IMG/VR virus record: IMGVR_UViG_3300032157_000044
Coordinates: 1-25,048 of that record
Direction: 5' to 3' (one strand)
DNA length: 25,048 nt
Source of the DNA: a virus
Shown: positions 5,597-14,924 of the stretch, one piece after another
Layout: each line of letters opens with the position of its first letter
Numbering within the stretch: position 1 is the stretch's first letter
Notes under the pieces: generated by a model
The model's database searches: none
What the model saw: the letters and a program-made list of their open reading frames with translations, nothing else
What the model was told of the DNA's origin: nothing
Program-made: the position numbers and the translations under genes

Positions 5597-8395
5597 TTAG
5601 ATATTGGATAGCCAACTCTGGTCGAATCCCATGTTGCAGACCCCTGCCGGCGAGCCCCCAATGGTGATCACAAACCCCAACTGAACTTGCCCTACAAGAT
5701 TGAGCGTGCAGCCAGCTATTTGCGATCCCAAGTTGTTGTAAGATACAAGACCTGACCAGTACACTGGAGACCATGGGATCTGGTTGGCTGGAACTGTCAT
5801 AATAACATCACTTGGGGACATGACTGTATTGCGGCCGATCAACCCTGTCAAGTAGCAGGTGTTGTTCAATCTTCGGCAACGAAGGCTGCCCCCATCGAAG
5901 TAGTCCGCATTCGGAGTAGGAGCTTGGAACCCGAAGTCCACACGATGCGGATACCAGAATCCCCAGACCCCGCCGCTCAGGTTGCGAATCCATATCTTAG
6001 GTGGGCTGGTGTTGCTGGTAATTCGTTGCATGACGTTGTTAGAGTCAAGGCAGTACACTTCAAGGATATAAAAGCTATTTTCCGGCACGTTGATAGTTCC
6101 TGGTTGAAGCATGTAGGCACCAGGAGTTTTGTAACCATTCAGGTCAGCAGACGCAGGCTCGTAGTTCTCAGTCTGGCTAATGACAATCTGCCAAGGGGAA
6201 AACGCACCAGCCCCGCCAACGAGTGGAGGGCTACCAGCGCGGACCGCAGTACGACCAGTAGTGTACGCAGTGGCATATTGAGCGATAGTATCAGCACCAC
6301 GAACTACCAGCATGGGGCTGAACTGTACGTCCATATTAGCTGGGGCTGGGAATGGCGTGGACTGCAACCTGAAGAACCCAGCGTTACCGACGAGGGGGTC
6401 TGTATTGAGGTTGATGCTGTTAGCCAGCACGATGCCGCGTCCGAGGCCGAATGCACTCTGCACCAAGAGCGCCCCGGCAGTAGTATCAGTCTGGCTGGTC
6501 TGGTACTTCAGTCCAGCTTTGAGCAGCTTGCCAGTGGTGCCGCTGAAGCGCGCCACGTCGTTATCCACAGCCACGCCGGGGCCAGCGACCAGACCGTTGC
6601 CGCCGAACGTTGGGTTAGCTGGGAAGTCCCACACCCCAGTCGCAAGGTCATACGTAGTGGTGAAGCGCAGAGACGAGTCCGCAGGGTTCCAGCTACGGAA
6701 GTAAGTCTTATCATCAGGCCAGACGGTCTGAATAGTGAACCAATTCTGCACTCCTCTGTTGTGTGCGGTGGTGATGGAGCCAGCCGCCACTGGGTTCTGG
6801 AAGATACTAATGAACGGGTTTGGGGAACCGGTGACAGAAAGACTGTTTAGGACAGATGGGGCAGTTTGGCGAAGTACTGAGACCCACGCAGCATCCTGGC
6901 GACCATAGGGGGTGCCATTAATAGGAGCTTCGCTGATGCCCCCTGGACTGCCGATGCTGAAGTTCAGACCACCAGGAGAAACGATACGGCACTGAGTTAC
7001 TGTACCGAGGTTGGTGGTGTTTTTGATAGCAATGATCTCTGCCACCAATGTCGCGTCCATGAGGAACAGCGACGGCTTGTACTGGCTACGATCCCACTCC
7101 AGCAGTGACATCGCATTCTCAACATCGTTGAAGATACGTTGTCCGTATACCCAGATGTACGACCCATAGAGGAAGTACAGGCGGTGAACAACGGTATCGT
7201 TGTTTCCTGGAATTACAGTGACCACTCCAGCGCCGTTCGGGTCGTAGTTGGTGATGGGGGCGTTACTGATAGTAGCCCCAACGGTGTTCTGTCCAGCCAG
7301 CGTCTTGAACTGTATGTTAGACTGTTGAGGAATAGCAAAGACGTTAGGGCTGTTGATGCTGTTAGCATCACCGCCAGCCATGAAGATAGCACCAGCAGAA
7401 ATGTCCAGTTGAAGAAGAGACACTCCGTTTGGCACGACCTTACCGCCGCTGATGACAGTGTTAGCCAGCAGACTTGTAACGTCTGTATTGCGATACCCAT
7501 CGTCAGCAAAGATAGTAGGCTTAGTGACCACACGGTTAGCCACGCCAGTGATATGCTCTACTACCCCCAGGACGGCACAGCTACGGAGGTTAGCGCCGAT
7601 GACTCTGCCAGCGAACTGTACTATCTGACCGAAGTTATTAACGGCGATAGTCGTAGTGAAGCTAGTGGCAAGGAAGGTCAGAGTAATAGCTTGATCTGGC
7701 CAAGTCACCTTAACGGCGTCATTTGGATCATCACTATCTGGTGGAATGATCCATGCCACGCCCGATGGGACGTTGATGCTGGTGCCAGTAGCGATTGTCA
7801 GAGGAGTATACGCTCCGCCCCCTGGACGCTCTTGCCCGGTAGTGGCGAGGGTAAGCACGCCAACGTCTACAGTTGCCGTCACAGCACTGATAAGCTTGAA
7901 CTGAGTACCATCATAGATGGCCATCAGGAACGAACCAGCAGTTACCTGACCAGCCGCCAGAGGCAGACCAGCTGACGAAATAAGGGACCGAGCACCGATA
8001 CCGTTGTAGTTAAGAGTCATTGGGCCGGTGTTGGTAGAGGGGGCGAAGAAACTCACCAGCGCGCCGGCGACATAGGCCGTAGCGCCACCCACCAGAGTAC
8101 CGACAAGGTTATCCACGCCGCTATTAATCTGTACACGCTGGTGCCGACCATCCTGCACCATGCCGAGGCTAGCGTATTGATTGCGGCTGGTAGGATCACT
8201 CACGTTGGTGTGGTGGAAGCCACCCATCGGCAGATTGTTGATGGGTACAGTTTGCCCGTCATACGCAATACTCTGCGACAGGGCAGCCGCAAGGTCCGCC
8301 ATTGTATCGTTGGCCCAGTCGGACTCAATAACCGTCCCCGAAACAACTGGGTTGCTAGGTGGAAGGATATATATTCCGCTGCCGTTTCTGGCCAT
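5597..8395 (-). CDS. Tail fibre protein
   Basis: A 932-residue protein, the last gene of the late operon. The N-terminus (MARNGSGIYILPPSNPVVSG, then DGQTVPINNLPMGGFHHTN and RNQYASLGMVQDG) is the virion-attachment type shared by many Pseudomonas podovirus fibres. Residues about 85-180 form a repeat-poor beta domain ending in YDGTQFKLIS. The middle is long and beta-rich with few charges, as expected for a trimeric fibre. Near residues 780-860 there is a pyocin/phage-fibre-like knob segment (GYKTPGAYMLQPG, IWIRNLSGGVWGFW). The extreme C-terminus (about 870-932, NTCYLTGLIGR) is probably the receptor-binding tip. ATG 8395 lies 3 nt after the preceding gene's stop, whose last codons supply GAGG. 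No endosialidase or lyase catalytic motif was recognised. Confidence 0.85.
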   Translation of the reverse strand: MARNGSGIYILPPSNPVVSGTVIESDWANDTMADLAAALSQSIAYDGQTVPINNLPMGGFHHTNVSDPTSRNQYASLGMVQDGRHQRVQINSGVDNLVGTLVGGATAYVAGALVSFFAPSTNTGPMTLNYNGIGARSLISSAGLPLAAGQVTAGSFLMAIYDGTQFKLISAVTATVDVGVLTLATTGQERPGGGAYTPLTIATGTSINVPSGVAWIIPPDSDDPNDAVKVTWPDQAITLTFLATSFTTTIAVNNFGQIVQFAGRVIGANLRSCAVLGVVEHITGVANRVVTKPTIFADDGYRNTDVTSLLANTVISGGKVVPNGVSLLQLDISAGAIFMAGGDANSINSPNVFAIPQQSNIQFKTLAGQNTVGATISNAPITNYDPNGAGVVTVIPGNNDTVVHRLYFLYGSYIWVYGQRIFNDVENAMSLLEWDRSQYKPSLFLMDATLVAEIIAIKNTTNLGTVTQCRIVSPGGLNFSIGSPGGISEAPINGTPYGRQDAAWVSVLRQTAPSVLNSLSVTGSPNPFISIFQNPVAAGSITTAHNRGVQNWFTIQTVWPDDKTYFRSWNPADSSLRFTTTYDLATGVWDFPANPTFGGNGLVAGPGVAVDNDVARFSGTTGKLLKAGLKYQTSQTDTTAGALLVQSAFGLGRGIVLANSINLNTDPLVGNAGFFRLQSTPFPAPANMDVQFSPMLVVRGADTIAQYATAYTTGRTAVRAGSPPLVGGAGAFSPWQIVISQTENYEPASADLNGYKTPGAYMLQPGTINVPENSFYILEVYCLDSNNVMQRITSNTSPPKIWIRNLSGGVWGFWYPHRVDFGFQAPTPNADYFDGGSLRCRRLNNTCYLTGLIGRNTVMSPSDVIMTVPANQIPWSPVYWSGLVSYNNLGSQIAGCTLNLVGQVQLGFVITIGGSPAGVCNMGFDQSWLSNI

Positions 8396-8398
8396 GAC

Positions 8399-10015
8399 TT
8401 AGTCCTCATCACTCAATTCATATTGCATTGCGGCCTTAAGAGCCTTCGCCGTTGCCTTCCTGGCGAGCGGGCTATTAACGAGCCATTGGGGGCCACCGGT
8501 GTTCAGCAGGGCCTTGGCCAGACCTGCGCCACCGAGAGTGGCAGCGGTCTGGGGAAGATGCAAAACAGACGCTAGAGCTGTAGTGGCACCTGGAGAGGTA
8601 AGGATGCCCTTTGGCTTAACCTTGGGGATGCCTATATCAGCAGCGTTAAGGAGCTCTCTAGCTTCTGGCATGACCTCACCCTTGCGAGATGCTGACTCTA
8701 CAGCCCTGCGAGCAGCGCCTAGATCTACCTCACCCTCCTTCACCATATTGGCTTTGTCTAGCACCTTAGCCAAGCGATATTGACGCTTCTTGATCGCCAT
8801 TTCAGCAGCTTGCTCTGGAGACAGAGTTTTGGCAAACTGATCATCCAAGACTTTGACCATACCGCGAAGAGCCTTCGCATGCTCGGGGGCAGCCTTGGCA
8901 GCCTCACCAGCCATATCAGAACGAATAGCTTGATAAGCCTCACTCTTCAGTTTGGCCCCCTTAGACTCTGAGATATTGGTGAGCTGGGCGGCATAGCGCA
9001 TAACCTGAGGATTGCGCTGGGCTGGCAGAAGGTTCTTGTAGTCCTTCATCACTCCTTTCACACCATCAGCAATGTCGGCCACTGGGACAGTCTTACCCTT
9101 CGTCATTGCCCCTATATCAGAGCCAATAGATTTCTGAATGCCGGACAGAGCCTCTCCTGTGAGTGGGACGTCATGACCTAGCATCTTGAACAGAGCGCTC
9201 CGCACCTTGTCATTCTTCTTGCTAGCCATAGACTCCATCACGTTGCTGGTGATGGGGGAATTCTCTAACCCATAGTCGGCAGCAGCGTTGATAGCGCCGC
9301 CAGCCTGACGAGACTTAGGAACGCTTACTCCATAGCGTTTAAGGACTTCTGCGGCCTTCTGCATAGGCACATTACCCTCACCTACAAGCGACCGCACAGC
9401 CTTGCCAGCGACGGGCAGGGCGCCCCCGAGGCCAGCTCCCCAGGCGGCGTTCTCAGCTCGCTCACCGGGCTTGGTTGTGGGCGCCATGGCACCCATAAGG
9501 CCACCCTCTAGAGCGCCTATGCCAGCCATACCGGCCACTCCAAGGCCAGCCGGGGCCGCAGCACTGGCTAGCATGGCGGCAGGCACAGCGGCGCCCACGT
9601 TGCCTGCGATACTACCGATGGCTCCAGCAGTAGTATCTTCCAGAGGTGCCATCGCTTGCTTCTGTTGCTCAGCTTGACGTTGAAGGTCAGCCTTGTATTC
9701 ATCTGACTTTAAGGAGTCTGGCAGCATTTGCTGCGCTCCGATCACAAGGTTGTTGACGGCACCCCCTGCCCCCATAAGGCCGCGCATGAAGGGGTTCATT
9801 TCATCAACGCGCTTCTGGTACGGGTTGGCTCCGTGGTCAACACGAGTAGGGTCATTTGGGTCTGGCATGACCTGCTGAGGGGGAGCTTCGGGAGCCTGTT
9901 GTTTTTGAGCAGCACGAATCCCCAGACGTTCAATCCCAGCCTTGATCTTCTCAGGTTCCCACCCGGCGGCCTTGGCCTTAGAGTAGAACTGGCGTTGCTC
10001 GTCTGTATATGCCAT
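8399..10015 (-). CDS. Internal virion / DNA-ejection protein (538 aa)
   Basis: The N-terminus is short and helical (YTDEQRQFYSKAKAAGWE). A Pro/Gln-rich linker (residues about 38-60) follows. Residues about 131-178 form a long Gly/Ala-rich hydrophobic stretch with glycine-zipper spacing (GAIGSIAGNVGAAVPAAMLA onward). The remaining 350 residues are helical and basic. Membrane-active glycine-rich segments and a position just before the tail fibre are typical of podovirus ejection proteins (P22 gp16/gp20 class), which leave the capsid and help DNA cross the envelope. The assignment is by architecture and position, not by a recognised domain. The ribosome site is poor (ATGGGTAAC), so coupling to the gene that ends 3 nt upstream is likely. 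Confidence 0.6.
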   Translation of the reverse strand: MAYTDEQRQFYSKAKAAGWEPEKIKAGIERLGIRAAQKQQAPEAPPQQVMPDPNDPTRVDHGANPYQKRVDEMNPFMRGLMGAGGAVNNLVIGAQQMLPDSLKSDEYKADLQRQAEQQKQAMAPLEDTTAGAIGSIAGNVGAAVPAAMLASAAAPAGLGVAGMAGIGALEGGLMGAMAPTTKPGERAENAAWGAGLGGALPVAGKAVRSLVGEGNVPMQKAAEVLKRYGVSVPKSRQAGGAINAAADYGLENSPITSNVMESMASKKNDKVRSALFKMLGHDVPLTGEALSGIQKSIGSDIGAMTKGKTVPVADIADGVKGVMKDYKNLLPAQRNPQVMRYAAQLTNISESKGAKLKSEAYQAIRSDMAGEAAKAAPEHAKALRGMVKVLDDQFAKTLSPEQAAEMAIKKRQYRLAKVLDKANMVKEGEVDLGAARRAVESASRKGEVMPEARELLNAADIGIPKVKPKGILTSPGATTALASVLHLPQTAATLGGAGLAKALLNTGGPQWLVNSPLARKATAKALKAAMQYELSDED

Positions 10016-10017
10016 GA

Positions 10018-11226
10018 TTAGTTACCCATAAGGGAATCAATCTCACTATCCAAATCTGCACCAACCGCTGCAGGACGACCACCAGATTTTAAGCGAGCCT
10101 TAGCTGCCTCTACCTTCTTAAGCCCATTTTCAGTAGCCTTCTTAATAACCTGTAATTTCTTGGTGCGAGCCTCTGGAGTATCATATCTGCTGAACTGGGT
10201 ATCGGCAATGATCTTCTGTTCGTTCTCAGTTACCTGACCAAAGCCACGCATTTGCTCCATGGCATTGAGGTGGAACTGCTTGATAGCTTGTTCCTGAATC
10301 TGTACCTCTGTGTACAGATCAGATGGTTTAGCACCATCTTTAGGGGCAACAAGATCTATGCCCCTGTAGTATGCTCCATCCTTATACGGCTTCTTCTCGT
10401 TGGCAGCAATAAATTCGTTAACCGTGTTGAGGCCAGTTTTAAGCTTAGACTCACCGGCGGCAAGAGCAACGTCCTGCTTAGCCTGCTCCTCTGCAGCCTT
10501 CTTCTCGTATGGGGATGACGATCCAGGCTTGCCTTTGTTCTTAGCAGCGATGTACTCAGCATAACCTGCTGGGTCCTGCTGAGCGAATTCAATCTCAGTC
10601 ATGCCGCGCCCCTGAGTGGGGGCGAAGCGCTTGATGCTCTCCTTGTACTCGGCCATTTCGCGCTCAGTATCAGTCTTCTCTGCTGCCGCTGCCTTGGCTT
10701 TAGATTCAAGGAAGTCATACTGCTCTTGGTTGATCTGCCCACTTTGCAGGAGGAATGCTCTCCCCTCAGAAGTGGCAGCCGCCTGCGCCAGCGCACCGAT
10801 AGCTGGTGCCTTCGGCATCATGCCTTTTATGAGACTTGTGTCAATACCGAGGCTTTGGAGCTGCAAAGCCTTCTCAGGGGTCATTTGTGGCGCTGCTCCG
10901 CCAAAAGCAGCAGGTTGGCCGGGGCTACCGGCCACGCCTTGCGCGGTAGCGCCCTGTCCCATGATGTTCTGAAGTGCCTGCAAGCGTGCCTCACTGGCTT
11001 CTTCCTCAGCCATGCCAGCTTTCTCACCAGCTTGGTTGGCGAAGTACGCCGTACCGAGTTTGGCGAGGTTGCCCCATGGGTTTGCCTGAACCTGAGTGGG
11101 GGCTGCGCCACCACCTTGGGTGACAATAGGGCCAGTGTCGATCTGAGCACCAAGCAGCATCTTCTGGCGAGCGCGAAGCTGCTCAGCCAATTTCTGCTTA
11201 GTCCTGTAATCACCAACAAAGTCCAT
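10018..11226 (-). CDS. Internal virion / ejection-type protein (402 aa)
   Basis: A 402-residue, mostly helical, Ala/Gln/Lys/Glu-rich protein with good ribosome site AGAGGTGA 4 nt before ATG 11226. N-terminal coiled-coil (YRTKQKLAEQLRARQKMLL), a Gly/Ala/Gln-rich linker (about 95-125), and a helical C-terminal half (TEVQIQEQAIKQFHLNAMEQ). There is no catalytic motif. It lies within the block of four soluble, low-complexity, helix-rich genes between the tail hub and the fibre, where podoviruses encode their ejection proteins. That position is the basis for the call. Confidence 0.55.
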   Translation of the reverse strand: MDFVGDYRTKQKLAEQLRARQKMLLGAQIDTGPIVTQGGGAAPTQVQANPWGNLAKLGTAYFANQAGEKAGMAEEEASEARLQALQNIMGQGATAQGVAGSPGQPAAFGGAAPQMTPEKALQLQSLGIDTSLIKGMMPKAPAIGALAQAAATSEGRAFLLQSGQINQEQYDFLESKAKAAAAEKTDTEREMAEYKESIKRFAPTQGRGMTEIEFAQQDPAGYAEYIAAKNKGKPGSSSPYEKKAAEEQAKQDVALAAGESKLKTGLNTVNEFIAANEKKPYKDGAYYRGIDLVAPKDGAKPSDLYTEVQIQEQAIKQFHLNAMEQMRGFGQVTENEQKIIADTQFSRYDTPEARTKKLQVIKKATENGLKKVEAAKARLKSGGRPAAVGADLDSEIDSLMGN

Positions 11227-11236
11227 AGATCACCTC

Positions 11237-11890
11237 TTAGAAGATCTTATCGGCAATGCCGAAGGTGAATGCGTTAGCCAGACCTTTAGCGGCCTTCTTA
11301 GGATCACTCAGCCAAGTGGCTGGGTTGAAGCCGTTGACGAGGTCGCCACCACGCAGGCCGATACCCTTGTACGACAGGCTGTTGAGCTTGTCTGTACTTA
11401 TAGGGCTGTTCTTGCTCTCGTTCATTTCTTTGTCGCCTAGAAAGGCAAGTGCTGCCAGACCAGCAATGCCACCAGCAGAGCCAAGAGCACCAGACATTCC
11501 ACCAGCCGCCGATCCACCACCGCCTCCCGCAGCGCTAGCTGCTCCTGGGAAATTGACCGCCCCCTGTTGGAGGCCGATAGTACCAAGAGAGCTGCCGCCA
11601 CCGGCAGACATCGCAGGCATAGCAGCCTCACCAGCCGCTGCCGTCGCGCCACCACCCTTCAGGCTGGCGGCATACTTCATCAAGTTATTGGCCGTCTGGG
11701 GGCTGATAGGATTGGATGATTGCTGACCTTGTTGACTAACCTGATTGCCAGTACCAGAGTCGGCATTGAAGCCGCCCATGGCGTTCCCACCGACAACTCC
11801 TCCCCCTTGCGGGTAGATCGCTGCTGGTTGCTGACGAAGAGCGGCTGCCATCGCAGCTGTCTTGTAGGGGCTTTCACCACCGTATGCCAT
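11237..11890 (-). CDS. Gly/Ala-rich putative internal virion protein (217 aa)
   Basis: 217 residues. The N-terminal 70 are Gln/Gly/Ser-rich. A Gly/Ala-rich segment (about 80-150) ends in GGIAGLAALAFLGDKE, which is hydrophobic enough to insert in a membrane. A C-terminal ordered part follows (KAAKGLANAFTFGIADKIF). It starts 2 nt after the previous stop, with GGGAG upstream. The small size, hydrophobic glycine-rich core and position suggest a P22 gp7-like ejection protein. No family was recognised. Confidence 0.5.
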   Translation of the reverse strand: MAYGGESPYKTAAMAAALRQQPAAIYPQGGGVVGGNAMGGFNADSGTGNQVSQQGQQSSNPISPQTANNLMKYAASLKGGGATAAAGEAAMPAMSAGGGSSLGTIGLQQGAVNFPGAASAAGGGGGSAAGGMSGALGSAGGIAGLAALAFLGDKEMNESKNSPISTDKLNSLSYKGIGLRGGDLVNGFNPATWLSDPKKAAKGLANAFTFGIADKIF

Positions 11891-11892
11891 GA

Positions 11893-12882
11893 TTACTTAC
11901 TCCCAAGGAAGGCGCCACCAAGAGATGTACCGGCACCGAGCATACTATTCTTCTTACCAGCGCTGGCGTTCGCATTGCCCATCTTAGCTTGATAGCCTGC
12001 CTGCGCCGCACCTGTCATATCAGCCGGGTTGTACCCGGTTGCACCGCTAAAGCCTTGCCACTGGCCTCCTGGGGCCTGTGAGAATAGCTGAGCAGCGGCC
12101 TGCGCCCGTTCCATGGGGAGACTGTAGTTCTGTAATGCTTGATTGTATTGCTGTTGTTGCGAGCCCATAGCAGCTTGGAATGCCTTCCAATCCTGGTCTG
12201 TGTTCGCGTTATAGCCTTCCAACCCTTGGTTAAATCGTTGACCTTGACCGGCTAGGTTTGTGTTATAGATGCCCATCGCTGCGTTATAGCCAGCTCCGGT
12301 GGAATCTAGCGCCAGCTTGGCGTTGACGTCCCCCTGTGAGGTCATCTCGTTCTGCATGGCCCGATTGTAGGCCTCGGTACCGGGTTGCAGTCCTTGCTGG
12401 CGCAGCTTAACATCCAAGGCTTCCTGAGTACGAGCTTGGTCTGGACGCAGGCGAGACATGGACGACTCATACATGTCCTGCGCCACTTTGTCGCCCTGGG
12501 ACCGATCAAACTCACCTATAGTGCCATAGGCATTCGGATCGAAGTTACCGTTACTAAGAGCCTCCCAGTAGCGATTATTAGCCATATCATACGAGGGGGC
12601 TTGGAATTGCCCCTGATTAGCCAAATCCTGTGCTGAGTTAGCGAATGTATTGAAGGCATTAGTCTGCGCCATCTGGAACCATGGGTTCAACGACTGGCTT
12701 TGAGTCCAGTTGCCAGCACCATCCTGAGTCCAGTTAATCGTGTTGCCGTAGGCATCGATCTGTGTAGGTCGATTCCAGCGAGTGATCTCGTTAGCCGTCT
12801 GGCGGTTGGCAAGAGCATCGGACTGTTGCAGGGCGGCATAGTCTGGCGCTGCCGGAGCCTTGGATTTCTTGCCACCGCCCAT
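11893..12882 (-). CDS. Gln/Asn-rich putative internal virion protein (329 aa)
   Basis: 329 residues, beginning MGGGKKSKAPAAPDYAALQQ. This Gly/Lys start followed by APDY is a pattern I associate with podovirus ejection or structural proteins. The body is unusually rich in Gln, Asn, Ala and Tyr with periodic helical segments (PDQARTQEALDVKLRQQGLQ, GSQQQQYNQALQNY), and a Gly-rich C-terminus (GAGTSLGGAFLGSK). It overlaps the GNAT-like gene by one base (TAATG), which implies translational coupling. Function is inferred from position. Confidence 0.55.
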   Translation of the reverse strand: MGGGKKSKAPAAPDYAALQQSDALANRQTANEITRWNRPTQIDAYGNTINWTQDGAGNWTQSQSLNPWFQMAQTNAFNTFANSAQDLANQGQFQAPSYDMANNRYWEALSNGNFDPNAYGTIGEFDRSQGDKVAQDMYESSMSRLRPDQARTQEALDVKLRQQGLQPGTEAYNRAMQNEMTSQGDVNAKLALDSTGAGYNAAMGIYNTNLAGQGQRFNQGLEGYNANTDQDWKAFQAAMGSQQQQYNQALQNYSLPMERAQAAAQLFSQAPGGQWQGFSGATGYNPADMTGAAQAGYQAKMGNANASAGKKNSMLGAGTSLGGAFLGSK

Positions 12883-13328
12883 TATGCAGTCCTCGACATT
12901 ATACTAACGACCTTAGACCATGCAGGTGAGTTTAAGATCCTGCACTGCTCTTTGGTCATAGTGTAGATGATCATATCTCCACTCTCGGAGTAGTCCTTAA
13001 CGCGGGCTTCCTCTACGAAGCCGAAGTGCTTATCAAGCTTGCTAGCTTCCTCATTGGAAGAGTTCACTTGACCAATGAGTTTCTTCACCCCCAACCGGTT
13101 GAAGGGGTAATCGAAGATGGCTGCGTACCACGCCTTGGATGGAATCTTACCTTCATCAACCCAGATGTGGGCGCTGATGCTCCATTCGTTGTAGCCGTCG
13201 TAGATTACTCCCGCTATGGCCTTCCCGTCCTCCAGGCATACGATGCACTGGGCGAGGTTGGTTGGACTGTACTTCAGTATAGTACAGATAAGGGGGAGAA
13301 ACAAGGTTGTACAATCTATCGTTTTCAT
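12882..13328 (-). CDS. GNAT-fold (acetyltransferase-like) protein
   Basis: A 148-residue protein with the GNAT layout. An initial strand pair (CIVCLEDGKAIAGVIYDGY) precedes WSISAHIWVDEGKIPS. A helix/strand motif LGVKKLIGQVNSSNEEASKL then precedes DKHFGFVEEARVKDYS, the hallmark 'neighbour residue, G-F-xx-E' end of GNAT enzymes. Acetyl-CoA-loop residues (Q/RxxGxG/A) are not clear, so activity is uncertain. Many podoviruses place such a gene beside the ejection proteins (T7 internal virion protein A is comparable in size). Its start overlaps the tail-hub stop by ATGA (13325-13328). Confidence 0.65.
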   Translation of the reverse strand: MKTIDCTTLFLPLICTILKYSPTNLAQCIVCLEDGKAIAGVIYDGYNEWSISAHIWVDEGKIPSKAWYAAIFDYPFNRLGVKKLIGQVNSSNEEASKLDKHFGFVEEARVKDYSESGDMIIYTMTKEQCRILNSPAWSKVVSIMSRTA

Positions 13329-14923
13329 ATGGCACCACCCGGTTCATAGACATATTCTACGGCTACCAATGTGGTCGCGTCGTTGGTGGCAGCCTTCATA
13401 AGTAGGGCACAAGCGAATCCCATTGCCGACACTCCGATCCACGGCCTATAGACAGTGAAGGCGGATGACCAAAACGCTTGATCCCATATTGCGACGTCCC
13501 ATATAGGGTCTGTTTGTTCAGCTCCAGGGGGCTGTGGGTTCCCCGATAGCGCCGCTGTATCATAGTCAACATTGAGCTTTAGCAGATAACTTGGGGGCTG
13601 ATCTGACTGGAATATTGGGCGAATAAGCTTCCAGTGCTTGAGTACTCCTGGGTCTCCCATATAGCTGTAGGCACTGAATAGCGAGCAGATAACTGGATCT
13701 CCCCCGGTGCCGTCCTGCTTAACATTGTCCAGATAGTTACCGCCACCGAAGATCATTACCCTGCCGTCTTCGGTACCAAAATAGAACTCTCCACGCGACA
13801 AGCGGCCAGTGTTGACTGGCATATCAATACGCGTCCACGCCCCTGTAGAGGAGTTCATAACGAACTGCACTGCCGGGGCAAGACCATTGGCGGGGATTAT
13901 TAGCGATATGGCCTGCAACGTGGGGATATTATGAAGCTCCCAGTTAGGGTTGTAAGCCTTAGATACTATGATCCTATTAAGCGTTCGGTTTACTCGCTTG
14001 GTGACAGTAGACGACACGGGAGTTTGCCCCATGGAGCCAGAGAGGATCTTACTAAGGGGGATAACACCGAGCACAGTAGTGAGATAGACATCACCACCAA
14101 ACTCACCAAAGGACCTGTCGCCAATGGGGGCTGAGGAGTAGAACACAGCCTGCAAGACCCACTGGTCGGCATCGTCTGGGTTGTCACCAGCATAGACGGC
14201 TACCTCACCAATGTTGGACACGAATACTAGCTTGTTGTCCAGACCGTCGCCGCCGTCCACTGTCCAGTCAATCATGTACAGCAGCTTGCCCCCTCGCTTG
14301 AAGACACTGGTAAGGTAGAACGGTTTAGCCTCGCCAGCTGTGGCATCTATTGGGAGATACCATGCTGTCATAGAGTCATCCTCTACGAACCAAAGGCGGC
14401 GCTTAAACGATGTCACGTGGGAAAAGGTAGATGGGTCAACGCCCTTTATCTGCCCTGGATCTACAGGAGTATCGGTCTCTGTAAACGGATAGAAGTTCAC
14501 ACCGTCATACAGTAAAGACGGATCACTAGAACCGTTCACTAGGACCAGATACTGATTAGAGACGTTGCCGAACTGAATATAGTTGAACTTCCCTTGAGAA
14601 ACTGGGTATGGAGCATCAGGCACGGTGCTTGACAATGTGACATTATAGATGCCATTATCGGTAGCAGCAAAGAGGGCATGATCGCCATTCATACGGTCAT
14701 AAGTCATGAGAGTCCTTACAGGAGCTCCCAGATTAGTGACCCATTCACGGTAGCCTTGACGGGCTTGCAGCGCCGCGTTACCGGGAATCCAGTTCATAAG
14801 CTGGATACAGAACTCCTCACCCATGTTGGCAAGGGGGTCGATATCGTTCAAGCCCCCTAACGGGGCGAGGTTTATTTTGATGTTCGATACTCTGCGCTGG
14901 GCAGAGTTCTTACCAAAGCCCAT
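13325..14923 (-). CDS. Tail hub / nozzle protein (P22 gp10-like)
   Basis: A 532-residue beta-rich protein. The beginning (LAPLGGLNDIDPLANM, then MNWIPGNAALQARQGYREW) and repeated strand patterns (ALFAATDNGIYNV, NKLVFVSNIGEVAVYAGDNP, GRVMIFGGGNYLD) suggest a beta-propeller. This is the organisation of podovirus nozzle proteins such as P22 gp10 (packaged-DNA stabilisation factor), which closes the portal/tail channel. The gene follows the adaptor gene with one base between (TGA-T-ATG) and has GGAGG inside that gene's end. The call is by fold pattern, length and gene order. Confidence 0.65.
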   Translation of the reverse strand: MGFGKNSAQRRVSNIKINLAPLGGLNDIDPLANMGEEFCIQLMNWIPGNAALQARQGYREWVTNLGAPVRTLMTYDRMNGDHALFAATDNGIYNVTLSSTVPDAPYPVSQGKFNYIQFGNVSNQYLVLVNGSSDPSLLYDGVNFYPFTETDTPVDPGQIKGVDPSTFSHVTSFKRRLWFVEDDSMTAWYLPIDATAGEAKPFYLTSVFKRGGKLLYMIDWTVDGGDGLDNKLVFVSNIGEVAVYAGDNPDDADQWVLQAVFYSSAPIGDRSFGEFGGDVYLTTVLGVIPLSKILSGSMGQTPVSSTVTKRVNRTLNRIIVSKAYNPNWELHNIPTLQAISLIIPANGLAPAVQFVMNSSTGAWTRIDMPVNTGRLSRGEFYFGTEDGRVMIFGGGNYLDNVKQDGTGGDPVICSLFSAYSYMGDPGVLKHWKLIRPIFQSDQPPSYLLKLNVDYDTAALSGNPQPPGAEQTDPIWDVAIWDQAFWSSAFTVYRPWIGVSAMGFACALLMKAATNDATTLVAVEYVYEPGGAI

Positions 14924-14924
14924 A

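Noticed and set aside
5597-5900. Fibre C-terminus as a diversity-generating retroelement target
   Set aside because: No template repeat or reverse transcriptase is seen in the window, and the end of the fibre has no adenine-biased variable pattern.
7436-7451. TGGCACGACCTTACCG within the fibre gene as a sigma-54 site
   Set aside because: The -12 box (TACCG) lacks the required GC, and the site is inside a coding region in antisense.
5924-7975. Long + strand open frames (5924-6850, 7139-7975) opposite the tail fibre
   Set aside because: They lie entirely antisense to a well-supported fibre gene, lack ribosome sites and have low-quality composition. They are shadows of the coding strand.
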